From contig NZ_CP058670.1 of the NCBI RefSeq assembly GCF_013414345.1, positions 2,418,001 through 2,482,000 of the forward strand: a stretch of 64,000 bases of DNA, given 5' to 3'. Each line of letters begins with the position of its first letter. The stretch's first letter is position 1. The stretch is from Microcella indica. GTDB lineage: Bacteria > Actinomycetota > Actinomycetes > Actinomycetales > Microbacteriaceae. The notes under the pieces were generated by a model, which worked only from the letters and a program-made list of their open reading frames with translations, searched no databases and had not been told where the DNA came from. The translations under genes were made by a program, and so were the position numbers. Below, one piece after another: positions 35,714 through 45,096 of this stretch.

Positions 35714-36514
35714 TCACCAGCCGAGTCGACGGGCGATCGCGTCAGCCGCCGCCGTCGGAAAATCCTCCCATCCCGGCTCGAGCACGCGGCGAGTCAGATC
35801 GAAGAGGCTCTTCGCCGCTCGTTCGGCCGGCTGCGCGATCGCTGCTTCGATGTCTGCGGCAACCTCGGGAAAGTCTGCCTCGAAGCGCCGCGTGGAATCG
35901 ATGCCCGCCGCTTTGGCGAGTCCTCTGTCGACGGCGCGCGCCCGCAGTGCCTGCACCAGGTGCTTTACCGCCCACTGCCGGATGAACTGCCCGCCGTTGA
36001 TCGTCTCGCCGCGTCGAAGCCGACCGGTGCCGATGAGCAGCTTCACGAGCACGAGCTGTGCGTCGTCGAGCACGTCGGTGACGGGCACGCGTGCCGCCCG
36101 CGACTGCGATTCCGCGATCACTCGCGCCACGGAACCGTCTGCATCGTCGACCGTGACGGTCGCCTCTTCGGCGAGCGCACCGGCCAGTTCGGTCGGCTCG
36201 GCGACGGCGAACTCGAGCACGTGTCCGTCTGCGTACACCGCGACGAATCCCAGGTCGCCTTCTCGTGCCGTCAGCACGAGGCGCTCCTGATCCGGTAGCC
36301 ACGCGAGGTCCTGGCGCGCGATGGCCGCCGCTCCGGAGCCGGCGATCGCGAAGAAGTCGTGATCCGACCACTCGTCCCGCCGCGACGCGGCATCGTTCGA
36401 GCTGGAACCGAGCAGGGCGAGGCCGACGAGGGCCGGATGCCCGCGCACCGCCGTCGTGAGCGCAGCGGTCATGCGCTCGAAGTCATCGGCGTGGGACGGC
36501 AGAGAAGAAGTCAT
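35714..36514 (-). CDS. nucleotidyltransferase-domain protein (polymerase-beta fold)
   Basis: The protein has 266 residues. The N-terminal part has ALLGSSSND and WSDHDFFAI, the G-S plus D-x-D pattern of polymerase-beta-type nucleotidyltransferases such as antibiotic adenylyltransferases. The second half is helical (WAVKHLVQALRARAV), like the substrate-binding part of those enzymes. It might modify an aminoglycoside- or lincosamide-like compound, or another small molecule; this is uncertain. GAGGTGA precedes ATG 36514. It is convergent with purQ and divergent from the DUF3817 gene. Confidence 0.65.
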   Translation of the reverse strand: MTSSLPSHADDFERMTAALTTAVRGHPALVGLALLGSSSNDAASRRDEWSDHDFFAIAGSGAAAIARQDLAWLPDQERLVLTAREGDLGFVAVYADGHVLEFAVAEPTELAGALAEEATVTVDDADGSVARVIAESQSRAARVPVTDVLDDAQLVLVKLLIGTGRLRRGETINGGQFIRQWAVKHLVQALRARAVDRGLAKAAGIDSTRRFEADFPEVAADIEAAIAQPAERAAKSLFDLTRRVLEPGWEDFPTAAADAIARRLGW

Positions 36515-36662
36515 TGGTCACCTCGGGAAAAGGGTGCAATCGCACCAGCGGAAGAGTTGCTCGCTGCGACGCGGTTGCACGAGAGCCATGACAGAGCCGT
36601 TGAGTTGTGGTTCGAGATGCTTGCACACCCCGCGCACCAGCACAAGGTGGTGGAATGGAACC

Positions 36663-37151
36663 GTGACCTCCCCCTCTTCAACGATCCCCGGCCTCACCCC
36701 GAAGAAGCTGTACCGCATCGTCGCGATCGCCGAGGCGATCACGTGGACCCTCCTCATCACGGGCCTCATCCTCCGCGCCACGAGCGACCTCGCGATCGCG
36801 GTGACGATCGGCGGCAGCATCCACGGTTTCGTGTTCCTCGCCTACGGGGCGACCGCGATCCTCACCGCCATCAACCAGCGCTGGAGCGTGCGCCTCGGCC
36901 TGCTCGCCGTCGTCACGGCCGTCATCCCCTACGCGACGATCCCCTTCGACGTCTGGGCGCACCGCACGGGCAAGCTCGAGGGCGACTGGCGTCGCGAGGC
37001 GACCGACGACCCGCGCGACGCGCGCTGGTTCGACCGGCTGGTGCGCTGGATGCTCAACCACCCGTATCTCTTGGCGGCACTCATCCTGCTCGCGGTCGTC
37101 GTGCTCTTCACGGTCCTGCTGATCATCGGCCCGCCCGTGCCCAAGTCCTGA
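36663..37151 (+). CDS. DUF3817-family integral membrane protein
   Basis: The protein has 162 residues. After LTPKKLYRIVAIAEAITWTLL come about four hydrophobic helices with the family phrase GSIHGFVFLAYGATAIL, a charged stretch (KLEGDWRREATDDPRDARWFDRL) and a last helix. The function of the family is unknown; a transporter-like or small-molecule role is assumed. GTG 36663 is chosen because the membrane domain follows directly; the longer open frame upstream overlaps the divergent promoter area. Confidence 0.82.
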   Translation: MTSPSSTIPGLTPKKLYRIVAIAEAITWTLLITGLILRATSDLAIAVTIGGSIHGFVFLAYGATAILTAINQRWSVRLGLLAVVTAVIPYATIPFDVWAHRTGKLEGDWRREATDDPRDARWFDRLVRWMLNHPYLLAALILLAVVVLFTVLLIIGPPVPKS

Positions 37152-37254
37152 AGTCGAGAGCTCGGATCATCCATCAGGAAGGTGGCTGGTCTGGTCACGT
37201 CGATCATTGCCAGCTGACGTGGGGCGCCCCTTCTCGGCCTCGAGTCGACGCACG

Positions 37255-37290
37255 CCTTGGACCCCGGATCTCACGAACCGGGGTCCAAGG
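37255..37290. terminator. strong hairpin between convergent genes, likely bidirectional terminator
   Basis: CCTTGGACCCCGG (37255-37267) and CCGGGGTCCAAGG (37278-37290) are exact inverse complements around a 10-base loop. It lies about 100 bases after the DUF3817 stop and 24 bases after the stop of the sialidase-like gene (coming from the other side), so it can serve both. There is no T-run, as usual in high-GC actinobacteria. Confidence 0.7.
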
Positions 37291-37313
37291 TCCTCAAGTC
37301 ACGCCGTGCGGGT

Positions 37314-39698
37314 TCACCCTCTAGTGACGGAGTACTCCCTGAAGTCGGTCGTAGCCAACATCCCCCTTATGCCGGTCGAACCAGATGCGGGGCACCCACC
37401 GTCGACGATGCCCACCGTCGCCTGGTCCCACGAGGACGTACGTTGGGCAGTCGCGCTGATCGAGCATCCAGTCGCGCGCAAGGTCACGTGGTACCAGGTG
37501 TCGAGCGCAACGCCGCCGGGCACGCTGGAGTTCGCGAGTGGAGTCCACGTGCCGGTGTTCGCGCGACCAAGCGAGAGTTGTCCGGTACTACCGTCGATTC
37601 CCGCAAAGTAGCCAAGGTAGGCATCCGGTCCCGTCCCTGGGGAGTTCACGCGCGCCATGACCCCACCGTTCCCACTCGGAGCGCTCAGACTCGTGATCCT
37701 TACGTCCGAAGACACGGTGTATGCATTGCCCGACACCGGCGACACGTACTTCGGTCCATTGGACCCACTAGCCGTCTGCTGCTGGGTACCGCTCAGTGCG
37801 ACAGTCGACCAGGTGCCGCCGTGTGACGTCCAACCGCTCGAGGCTCCCGATGCCCAGCTGTCGCTGTAGGTCGTCGCCGTGGAGGCCGCGGCGGGAGTCA
37901 CCTGGAAGTTGCGGAACGAGGCCGAGGTTAGGTGGCTGCGCACCCCGGCCTGCCCAGCAGCTAGGCATCCGGGGTCGGTCGCTGTCGCGGTCGTCGTCGC
38001 GGTTGCGTTCTCGCGCTTCAACACGGCCGTGATCGTGCATCCAACCACGCTCGCCTGCAGGGTGTACCACGCACCGGTACTGACGCCGCCCGAGACGGCT
38101 GTCGAGGCCAACCCGGTCCACCCGTAGGTCTGCTTGCCGATGAACAGTGTGTTGTTCGACTCGACGCCGATGTAGTAGCCGTCATGGCTGTCCGCTCCGA
38201 CATCGGGCTCTGTCGTACGCAGCAGCACACCCGCTTGCCCGGCGCTGTCGAGTCGTAGATCGGTCGTGACCGTGACATCGCTCCAGCCGGTCGAGCCCAC
38301 TAAGGACTTGGGCCCCGCGGAGCCTCCCGCTTGGGAGTACACGCCGCCGCCGACCGACCAGTTTCCGCCGTATGTCGACCACCCGGAGTCGTTCCCGGAG
38401 TCGAAAGGAGCGTACAGCGGAAGCGTGCCGATCGGACCGATGCCGAACCGCACGTCGCAGCGCGTGTTCGATCCTGAGACGAAACGTGGCGTGACCATCA
38501 TGACGGCCGAACCGGACGCCGTCGGCAGCAGGCTCGGACTGTAATTCGCGCAGTGCTTCCCCGGTCCGTTGTTGTAGTCGCCGGTCGGATCTATTGTCAC
38601 GGGTGCCGAAACCGCATCCCACGACCCGGCACCGTTCGCCGTGTTGACAAAGACAACGCGGCCGGACTCGGGTTGCACGACTGTCGTGGGACCATCGGAG
38701 CCCGTCACCACCCGCTGGCCAGCCATGATGAGCGTGCCATCCGGACCGCCCGCCGGGGTCCAGGCGAGTCCCGGCGTATGCAGGAGCTGGCGACCGTCGC
38801 CCGTCTGCACGAGAGTCCCGAGGCTCGAGGGGGTGCCCCATGAGGCGCCGTCCGCCGAGATCTTGAGGTAGACGCGGCAAGTCTGGTCAGCGTTGCCCAC
38901 TGAGTCGCGGCACAGTTCATAGGCAAGCGCGTAGTCGCCGTTGCCCAGCTTGCGCACGACAGGCATACCGGGACGCGAGCTACTGTCGCCAATTGCGACA
39001 GTGTCGACCTGGCCGCCCCAGGTCGCACCGCCGTCTGACGACGTGGCCATGACGAGCTTCTGGTAGTAGCCCGAGGACCGCAACCGCTCGTCGGAGAAGT
39101 GGCACGCGAGCTTCCCGTCTGCGTTGAGGATGATCTCGGGCTCCCAGAGACCCGTCGCGACGGCGCTCGGTGAGCCGGATTTGGTCGCGCAATTCCCGCG
39201 CTGGGTCCAGGTCACGCCGTAGTCGGTGCTCACGAAGGTTTGCACTTCCTGAAAGCCCCAGTTGGCGTTGTCCCACGCGTTGCCGGCGGCGATGATCGTG
39301 CCTGCCGCGAGACCGCCGGTCGCGACGGGGAGCTCGTACATCGAGCCGAAATAGATGCCCCAACCGGGTGTGGGTGAGTAGAGCGTGCTGACTTGGTTCC
39401 AGGTCTGACCGCCGTCTGTGCTGCGCTTGATGACGGAATGCGTACGCACGCCCGTGTCGTTGATGCTGTACATCGCGAGCAGGTCTCCGTGCCTACTCGG
39501 GTCGGCGCTCTCCTCGAGCCGAATGATGCGCGGATAGTCGTTGTTCATGGTCGAGGTCGTCGGGGCCGAAACAATACCGCCCGGTGACGCGGATGCCGGG
39601 GAGACGCCGATTGCGCCTTGAAGAACAAGAAGGATCGCTACGAGCAAGCCCGCTATGGTGAGCGGTCTGAGACGCGAGTGCGTGATGGAACTGATCAT
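37314..39698 (-). CDS. secreted sialidase-fold glycoside hydrolase with two C-terminal lectin-like domains
   Basis: The protein has 794 residues. A signal peptide (about 1-38, ending SPASAS) is followed by a six-bladed sialidase-type domain with Asp boxes STDGGQTW (93-100), STDYGVTW (157-164), SSDGGATW (220-227) and SADGASW, and NDYPRIIRL near 53-61. After about residue 440 come two related jelly-roll domains of about 150 residues (each with W-S-HGGTWS/YGGNWS, YY-G-/YLGYFAG and G-GVR/TGIRG). GH93 exo-arabinanases and GH33 sialidases share this fold; the neighbouring GH43 makes an arabinan-type target more likely (inference). It is the last gene of the operon; AAGGAG overlaps the GH43 stop. 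Confidence 0.85.
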   Translation of the reverse strand: MISSITHSRLRPLTIAGLLVAILLVLQGAIGVSPASASPGGIVSAPTTSTMNNDYPRIIRLEESADPSRHGDLLAMYSINDTGVRTHSVIKRSTDGGQTWNQVSTLYSPTPGWGIYFGSMYELPVATGGLAAGTIIAAGNAWDNANWGFQEVQTFVSTDYGVTWTQRGNCATKSGSPSAVATGLWEPEIILNADGKLACHFSDERLRSSGYYQKLVMATSSDGGATWGGQVDTVAIGDSSSRPGMPVVRKLGNGDYALAYELCRDSVGNADQTCRVYLKISADGASWGTPSSLGTLVQTGDGRQLLHTPGLAWTPAGGPDGTLIMAGQRVVTGSDGPTTVVQPESGRVVFVNTANGAGSWDAVSAPVTIDPTGDYNNGPGKHCANYSPSLLPTASGSAVMMVTPRFVSGSNTRCDVRFGIGPIGTLPLYAPFDSGNDSGWSTYGGNWSVGGGVYSQAGGSAGPKSLVGSTGWSDVTVTTDLRLDSAGQAGVLLRTTEPDVGADSHDGYYIGVESNNTLFIGKQTYGWTGLASTAVSGGVSTGAWYTLQASVVGCTITAVLKRENATATTTATATDPGCLAAGQAGVRSHLTSASFRNFQVTPAAASTATTYSDSWASGASSGWTSHGGTWSTVALSGTQQQTASGSNGPKYVSPVSGNAYTVSSDVRITSLSAPSGNGGVMARVNSPGTGPDAYLGYFAGIDGSTGQLSLGRANTGTWTPLANSSVPGGVALDTWYHVTLRATGCSISATAQRTSSWDQATVGIVDGGCPASGSTGIRGMLATTDFREYSVTRG

Positions 39699-39711
39699 TG
39701 GTCCTCACTCC

Positions 39712-41787
39712 TTAACTACTTGATGGTGGTTGCCCTTCTGCCGAGAGCTCGAGTAGCTCGACATGCAGTCGGGCGTTCGACGTGCGAAATCCGACGTGGC
39801 CTGCCGGGTACGGCAGTACGTCGTGCACGTCGAAGAGTGTCCGGCCGTCGAGTTCGACCGAGATGGCTCCTCCGCGGGCGCGGAGGCGTACGGAGTGGGA
39901 CCCCGCGGGATCGATCGAGATCGGGTGAGTGGCGAGCACGTGCTCGTCATACGCGTGCCGGGCGAACACGACGCGGTCACGATGGAGTTGAACAGAGTAG
40001 CCGAGCAGGAAGTCGATGCCGAGGTGCGTGTCGTTGCCCTCGCCGCCCTCGGCGAGCTGGGATGCGCGCAGAAGCAAGTCTGCGTGGGAGTTGCCGTCGT
40101 GGAAGGAGACCGAGAGCGTCGCCGCGAGGTCGAAGTCCTCCCAGAACCCTTCGTCAAGGAGACGCTTGCCCACGCCCTCGAGCACTTCGCCGGAGACGAT
40201 GAGCGAGCCGTCTGCGGGCACAGGCGCGACGGTGATGAGCGTGAGCAGAGGCGCCCCCCGCACGCCGCGCAGGCGCAATCGAGCGCCCTCTTCGAGCTCG
40301 ACTGTCGCCGCGGCAAGGCCGCCACACGGACGCACGGCCTGCTCCGGTCCGCCAGCCGCGAGCGCGAGCTCGTCGCCGTCCGAAAACTCGCCCGCGAGGT
40401 AGACACGGTGCGTGCCCCGACTTTGGACGTGTAGCTCGTAGTCGAGCGTGGCGCCAGGCGCGAAGCGGACGGTCTCGTAGTCGCTCTCGCCCGCGGGAAC
40501 TATCTGGGCCCCCTCGCCAAAGGTGGCCCAGAAGCGGCCAGGAACGGGCTTGGGCGCCGCGCGATCGGCGCGGGTTGCGACGGTACGTGTCAGCGCCGCG
40601 TGACCGATGCGCAATGATCCGGACTCCGCGAAGACTCCGACGTGCCTCGCCTCGCCGCGCGGGAGCGAAGCGACGAACCGCCCGTCCACGAGCACGCGCA
40701 GACCGTCGTCCGCCTCGACCGACCAGCGGTGCAGCGCGCCGGACGCGCGATCGCTGGGCAGCGAGATGCGGCGTTCACCGATCACAATGCCGTGATCGTG
40801 CCCAGAGTCGCCCTTGAGGTTCAGCTCGGCAGTGAATACTTCACCGGTGCTCGCATCCCACCTCGCGCACGCGTTCTCGCCGGAGAGCACCCCCGCACCG
40901 TCGCGCGCGACGAGCTCGCCTACCGCGACCGTCCAGGCGGCCGCACCGCCGGCACTCCAATCGCAACTCACGTCGGGCGCGGCCGGGGCAGGCGCCGAGG
41001 TGGTCGGGCCCAGGACTTGAAGTGCTCTCCCGTTCCACACTTGTCGATCGATGTCGAGATCGCGCGACGCATCGGGCTTGATGTCGTGGTAGATGAGATA
41101 GGTCGACACCAGGTCGGGACCCGTCACACTGCTGCTGTGACCGAGGCCGACCGTCGGTCCGTCCGTGCTGATCAGAATCGGGTTGAGCGGATCAGGCACG
41201 TACCCCCGGAGCGGGTCGGCACTCCACGCGGCATCGATTCGGTAGCCGAGACTGAGATAGTGATTGCCCGTCAGCGTCATGTGGTACACGCCGTTTCGTT
41301 TCGCAACGAACGGACCCTCCGTCCACCCGTTCATGTGGATGCCCGTGAACACGGCCTCGCCGAACTCGGTCGGCGACGGCATCACGCACCCCCAGATGCC
41401 CTCGTCACCCGCCCAGTAGAAGTACCACGTGCCGTCGTCGTCGATGAGCACATTTCCATCGATCGCGTGCGCTACATTCCCGGAGATCGGAACGAATGGC
41501 CCCGTCGGCGAGTCGGATCTCAAGACGACATGACCATGACCGGACGGCGACGTGTACATGTAGAACCAGCCGTCGGCGTAGACGACTTCGGGTGCGAAGG
41601 GGACAAGGCCAGGAAACACGTCATTCGCGATCGTCGGCCCCTCGAGCTGCCAGTCGAGCAGATCGCTCGAGCTCCAGCACCGGACGTCGGGGTTGGTGCA
41701 GTACAGGTAGTAGCGACCATCGTGCCGCAGCACGAAGGGGTCGGCGAAGTCACCCGCGCGCTTGATGGGGTTGTGGTAGAGGTGCAT
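39712..41787 (-). CDS. GH43-type glycoside hydrolase, cytoplasmic, with large C-terminal beta region
   Basis: The protein has 691 residues. The five-bladed propeller of family 43 shows its catalytic residues: D16 in DFADPFVLR, D110 in AIDGNVLID and E157 in WTEGPF. After about residue 290 come two beta-rich domains of 170-200 residues that resemble laminin-G/concanavalin-like folds. No signal peptide is present, so it probably acts on imported oligosaccharides. It starts at ATG 41787, two bases after the permease stop. Family 43 includes arabinosidases and xylosidases; the exact bond cannot be told. The open frame continues upstream through the permease gene, but that is shadow sequence. Confidence 0.9.
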   Translation of the reverse strand: MHLYHNPIKRAGDFADPFVLRHDGRYYLYCTNPDVRCWSSSDLLDWQLEGPTIANDVFPGLVPFAPEVVYADGWFYMYTSPSGHGHVVLRSDSPTGPFVPISGNVAHAIDGNVLIDDDGTWYFYWAGDEGIWGCVMPSPTEFGEAVFTGIHMNGWTEGPFVAKRNGVYHMTLTGNHYLSLGYRIDAAWSADPLRGYVPDPLNPILISTDGPTVGLGHSSSVTGPDLVSTYLIYHDIKPDASRDLDIDRQVWNGRALQVLGPTTSAPAPAAPDVSCDWSAGGAAAWTVAVGELVARDGAGVLSGENACARWDASTGEVFTAELNLKGDSGHDHGIVIGERRISLPSDRASGALHRWSVEADDGLRVLVDGRFVASLPRGEARHVGVFAESGSLRIGHAALTRTVATRADRAAPKPVPGRFWATFGEGAQIVPAGESDYETVRFAPGATLDYELHVQSRGTHRVYLAGEFSDGDELALAAGGPEQAVRPCGGLAAATVELEEGARLRLRGVRGAPLLTLITVAPVPADGSLIVSGEVLEGVGKRLLDEGFWEDFDLAATLSVSFHDGNSHADLLLRASQLAEGGEGNDTHLGIDFLLGYSVQLHRDRVVFARHAYDEHVLATHPISIDPAGSHSVRLRARGGAISVELDGRTLFDVHDVLPYPAGHVGFRTSNARLHVELLELSAEGQPPSSS

Positions 41788-41789
41788 CA

Positions 41790-42638
41790 CTACCCCTTGA
41801 TCCCGCTGAACGCGAAGGAGTCGACGAAGTACTTCTGCGCCGCGATGAAGAGGATCACGACCGGCAGCACAGCGATGATCGACGCCGCCATGATGAGCGG
41901 ATAGTCGGTTTGCTCTGCGTGGTAGGCGTTGAGCGAGGCGATGACAAGCTGAACCGTCGACTTGTCGGGCGAGCTCGTGAAGATGAGGGGGCCAAGGTAG
42001 TCGTTCCAGGTGGTCATGAACACGATGATCACGTTCGCGGCGATGGCCGGCTTGCACAGCGGCAAGAAGATGCTCCAGTAGATGCGGAGGTATCCCGCGC
42101 CATCGAGCTTGGCCGCCTCGAGCAGCTCGGTCGCGATACCGAACATGTACTGGCGCAAGAAGAAGATCATCGTCGCGTTGGTGAGCAGGAGGCCGGAGAC
42201 GATGAGCGGGAGCAGCGTGTCCGTCCACCCGATCTGAGCGAAGACGAGGAACTGCGGGAGGATCATGACCACGAGCGGGATCATGATCGTCGACAGCAGT
42301 ACGACGAAGATCGTGCGCTTGTGCGGGAAGTCGAGCTTCGCGAAGGCGAACGCCGCCATGGTCGACGAGAAGACGCCCAGGACCACGACGACGACGGTCA
42401 CGATGACGCTGTTCAGCAGGCCAGTCGCGAGGGGCGCGGCGTCCCAGACCTCCGCGTAGTTCGCCCAGTCCACCGGGTCGGGGATCCACTCGGGTGCGCC
42501 GAAGACGAGGTTCGACTGCTTGAGGGAGGTCGAGAGCATCCACAGGAATGGCAGCACCATGGTCACGGCGCCGGCGAACATGAGCACGAAGGCGACCGAG
42601 GTCCCGGTGCGGCGCACCCCTGCGTTGGTTCTTGCCAT
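41790..42638 (-). CDS. carbohydrate ABC transporter permease (MalG-like)
   Basis: The protein has 282 residues, six TM helices, with the EAA loop ELLEAAKLDGAGYLRIYWSIFLPLCKPA near 190-215, which contacts the ATPase. It ends with FVDSFAFSGIKG, typical of the CUT1 MalG-like type. It starts at ATG 42638, 2 bases after the stop of the other permease gene. It forms the membrane pore with its partner for an oligosaccharide bound by the lipoprotein. Confidence 0.95.
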   Translation of the reverse strand: MARTNAGVRRTGTSVAFVLMFAGAVTMVLPFLWMLSTSLKQSNLVFGAPEWIPDPVDWANYAEVWDAAPLATGLLNSVIVTVVVVVLGVFSSTMAAFAFAKLDFPHKRTIFVVLLSTIMIPLVVMILPQFLVFAQIGWTDTLLPLIVSGLLLTNATMIFFLRQYMFGIATELLEAAKLDGAGYLRIYWSIFLPLCKPAIAANVIIVFMTTWNDYLGPLIFTSSPDKSTVQLVIASLNAYHAEQTDYPLIMAASIIAVLPVVILFIAAQKYFVDSFAFSGIKG

Positions 42639-42640
42639 CG

Positions 42641-43546
42641 TTACTCTCCCTCGTAGACCCAGCGGCGGGACAGCCGGAACTGGATGAGCGTCGCGCCGAG
42701 GATGACGAGCGCGAAGAAGAAGGCGGTCGCGAAGGCGAGCCCCAGATCGTTGGAGACGAAGGCCTTCTGCCAGATGTAGTACGTGATCGTCGCAGCACTG
42801 TAGTTGCGTCCGCCGTCGGAGGTGAAGAGCTGCACCTCGACGAAGGTCTGCAGGGAGCCGATGATCCCGATGATGGTCAGGAAGAAGATCGCGGGCGACA
42901 ACATGGGAAGAGTGATCCGGAAGAACATTCGGACCGAGGACGCCCCGTCTAGGCGCGCAGCCTCGTAGTAGACCTCGGGGATGTTCTTGAGAGCGGCGAG
43001 AATGTAGATCGAAGCGATCCCGATCATCTTCCACACGATCATGATGACGATCGTCGCCTTGATCCAGGCCGGATCTCCGAGCCAGTCGGGGCCCTGGATG
43101 CCGAACCAGGCCATGAGCGTCTGATTGACGAGCCCGTACTGGTAGTTGAACAGCCATCTCCACATGACGACGAGCGCGACGATCGACGATATGTATGGCA
43201 GGAAGAACAGGACCCGGAAGACCGTGCTTCCGGGGGTGCCGCGATGACTGCCGAGGGCGAACAGAATCCCGAAGAAGAGGTAGAACGGAATCGGAATCAG
43301 CATGTAGACCGTGTTGCCGGCCGCTACCCAGAACTTCTTGTCGGTCAGGAATTCGACGAAGTTGTCGATGCCGATGAAGTCGTAGGTGCCCTTGATGACG
43401 TTCCAATTGGTGAAAGCGACAACGATCGCGATGCCGATCGGCACGACGCAGAACAGGACGATCTGCAGGCTGATCGGCGCGACGAAGAGGAGGCCCCAGA
43501 GGCGCTCTTGTCGCCGCATGTCCTGCGAGCGCCGCTTCGTCTTCAT
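42641..43546 (-). CDS. carbohydrate ABC transporter permease (MalF-like)
   Basis: The protein has 301 residues, six TM helices, with the EAA loop EVYYEAARLDGASSVRMFFRITLPMLSPA near 210. It starts at ATG 43546 (MKTKRRSQDM) with AGGGA about 9 bases upstream; the frame upstream of that belongs to the gap after the binding-protein gene. It is the CUT1 MalF-like partner of the next gene. No ATP-binding subunit is encoded in this cluster, so a shared MsmX/UgpC-type ATPase elsewhere must power it. Confidence 0.95.
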   Translation of the reverse strand: MKTKRRSQDMRRQERLWGLLFVAPISLQIVLFCVVPIGIAIVVAFTNWNVIKGTYDFIGIDNFVEFLTDKKFWVAAGNTVYMLIPIPFYLFFGILFALGSHRGTPGSTVFRVLFFLPYISSIVALVVMWRWLFNYQYGLVNQTLMAWFGIQGPDWLGDPAWIKATIVIMIVWKMIGIASIYILAALKNIPEVYYEAARLDGASSVRMFFRITLPMLSPAIFFLTIIGIIGSLQTFVEVQLFTSDGGRNYSAATITYYIWQKAFVSNDLGLAFATAFFFALVILGATLIQFRLSRRWVYEGE

Positions 43547-43616
43547 CTGCGAGATCCCTTCTCGGGGCGGGGTGCGTGACTCTAGTGAGCCACGCACCCC
43601 GGGTGTCGACCTGGAA

Positions 43617-44927
43617 CTACTCTGCTTGCTCGGCGATGCCCTGATCGAGCAGTTCCTGCATTTCGCCCGCGACAGATTCGGCATACTCAGCAGCGGTCAT
43701 CTCGCCGGTCCACACGCTCGCCAGGTTGGAGTTGAACAACCCGAACCACTCGCTGTTGTAGGTGTACGTCTGGGTGGCGCGACGACCATAATCCTGGATG
43801 ATTCGGATGAACTCCTGCTTGTTCTCCGGGAGCTTGTCGGAGGGGAGGTACTCCTCGTTCGTCATGTCGATGAGGTTCGGAATCGCCTGCCCCTGCTCCA
43901 TGTTGGTCCGCTGCGCGTCCTCGTTGAAGGCCAGGAACGCCGCCAGGTTCGACGCGGCTTCCTTGTCATCGCTCTTCTCCGAGACCGCATAGCCGATGCC
44001 CCCGTACCAGACCGCGCGCTCCCCGGTCGCCGGGCTCACGGGCCACGGCATGAGGTCCCATGCGAAGTCGGCGTCGGCCCAGAACCCTCCCTGGTTCCAG
44101 GGCCCGACACCCATCATGGCGACATTCCCTTCCATGAACCGCTGGAAGCTTGGGAGGGAGCTCTCCTCCTCGCTCGTCGGCACCACGCCTTCGACCAGGC
44201 TGAGATCGGCCACCCACTGCAGTGCCTCGACGAACGCGGGGTCGGTGACGGTCACTTCGGTGTAGTCCGAATTGAGCCAGTCGGCACCGTTCGACCACAC
44301 TGCCGACTCGAGAGAGTACGGAGCGGAGCCGTAGACCTTGTCGTCGCCGGAGCCGCTGGTCAGCGCTGTCGCCGCTGCCACGAACTCCTCCCACGTCCAC
44401 GGATTCTCGGGATCCGGAGCCGTGATGCCGGCCGCGTCGAAGAGATCCTTGTTGTAGGCAAGCGCGAAGGGGCCGATGTCCTTGGGCAGCCCGTAGCTGG
44501 CGCCCACACCGGGCGTCGTGCCGTCATAGCGATACATGTCGAGCGCGTTGTCCCAGACGTTGTCGGGATCGAACAGCTCGCTCTCGTCGATGTACTCGCT
44601 GAGGTCGGCGATGATGCCTCCGTCGACGAAGGGCATGACATTCTCGGGGGCGAGGTAGAACACGTCGGGCGCGTTGTTGCTTGCGATCATGGTCTGAAGT
44701 CTCGTCTGGAAGTCGCCCGCGGGCACGGTGATGTAGTCGACCGTCACGTCGGGATACTGGTCCTCGAATTGCGCGATCATGTCGTTGAAGACGGCGATCT
44801 CGGTGTCGGACCCCCACCCCATGAAGGTGATGGTGTTGTCACCCCCCTCGGACGGAGCGGAGCTGCATCCGCTCAGCAGAATCGCGACCGCCGTGAAGAC
44901 GGCCACTGAAGCGTTGCGTTTCTTCAT
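43617..44927 (-). CDS. extracellular solute-binding lipoprotein of a sugar ABC transporter
   Basis: The protein has 436 residues. The lipoprotein signal MKKRNASVAVFTAVAILLSGC has the lipid-modified Cys at 21. The mature part is a family 1 (CUT1) sugar-binding protein (NTITFMGWGSDTEIAVFNDMI, GDFQTRLQTMIASNNAPDVFYL). It catches the oligosaccharide outside the membrane. GGAGAG precedes ATG 44927. It is the first gene of a five-gene operon (binding protein, two permeases, GH43, sialidase-like) controlled by the promoter/operator at 45026-45054. Confidence 0.95.
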   Translation of the reverse strand: MKKRNASVAVFTAVAILLSGCSSAPSEGGDNTITFMGWGSDTEIAVFNDMIAQFEDQYPDVTVDYITVPAGDFQTRLQTMIASNNAPDVFYLAPENVMPFVDGGIIADLSEYIDESELFDPDNVWDNALDMYRYDGTTPGVGASYGLPKDIGPFALAYNKDLFDAAGITAPDPENPWTWEEFVAAATALTSGSGDDKVYGSAPYSLESAVWSNGADWLNSDYTEVTVTDPAFVEALQWVADLSLVEGVVPTSEEESSLPSFQRFMEGNVAMMGVGPWNQGGFWADADFAWDLMPWPVSPATGERAVWYGGIGYAVSEKSDDKEAASNLAAFLAFNEDAQRTNMEQGQAIPNLIDMTNEEYLPSDKLPENKQEFIRIIQDYGRRATQTYTYNSEWFGLFNSNLASVWTGEMTAAEYAESVAGEMQELLDQGIAEQAE

Positions 44928-45025
44928 GTCTCTCTCCTGATGCCAGGAGCAGCCCCGGCCTCGTCGCAGTGAACGTGGGTTAGCCGATCATCGTCGATCA
45001 GTGGGGGTAGCTCAGTTGAATGTGG

Positions 45026-45054
45026 ACGCTAATCTATAGCGCTGTAAATGTCAA
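45026..45054 (-). promoter_or_regulatory. promoter of the sugar operon with LacI operator in its spacer
   Basis: On the reverse strand TTGACA (45054-45049) is followed after exactly 17 bases by TAGCGT (45031-45026), a good housekeeping promoter. The spacer contains CTATAGCGCTGTAA (+ strand 45034-45047), a near-palindrome with the AGCGCT core. A bound repressor would block polymerase. The predicted transcript start near 45019 gives a leader of about 90 bases. Confidence 0.75.
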
Positions 45055-45096
45055 CGCGCTCGTGGGTCGTGGCTTCGGCCGGGTTACGATGCATCC

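Noticed and set aside
37152-37254. Small gene between DUF3817 and the hairpin
   Set aside because: Open frames here are short, without a ribosome site or any recognisable pattern.
45003-45022. Text GGGGGTAGCTCAGTTGAATG resembling the 5' end of a tRNA
   Set aside because: No anticodon arm, T arm or acceptor partner follows; the next bases form the sugar-operon promoter instead. Treated as chance or a degenerate fragment.
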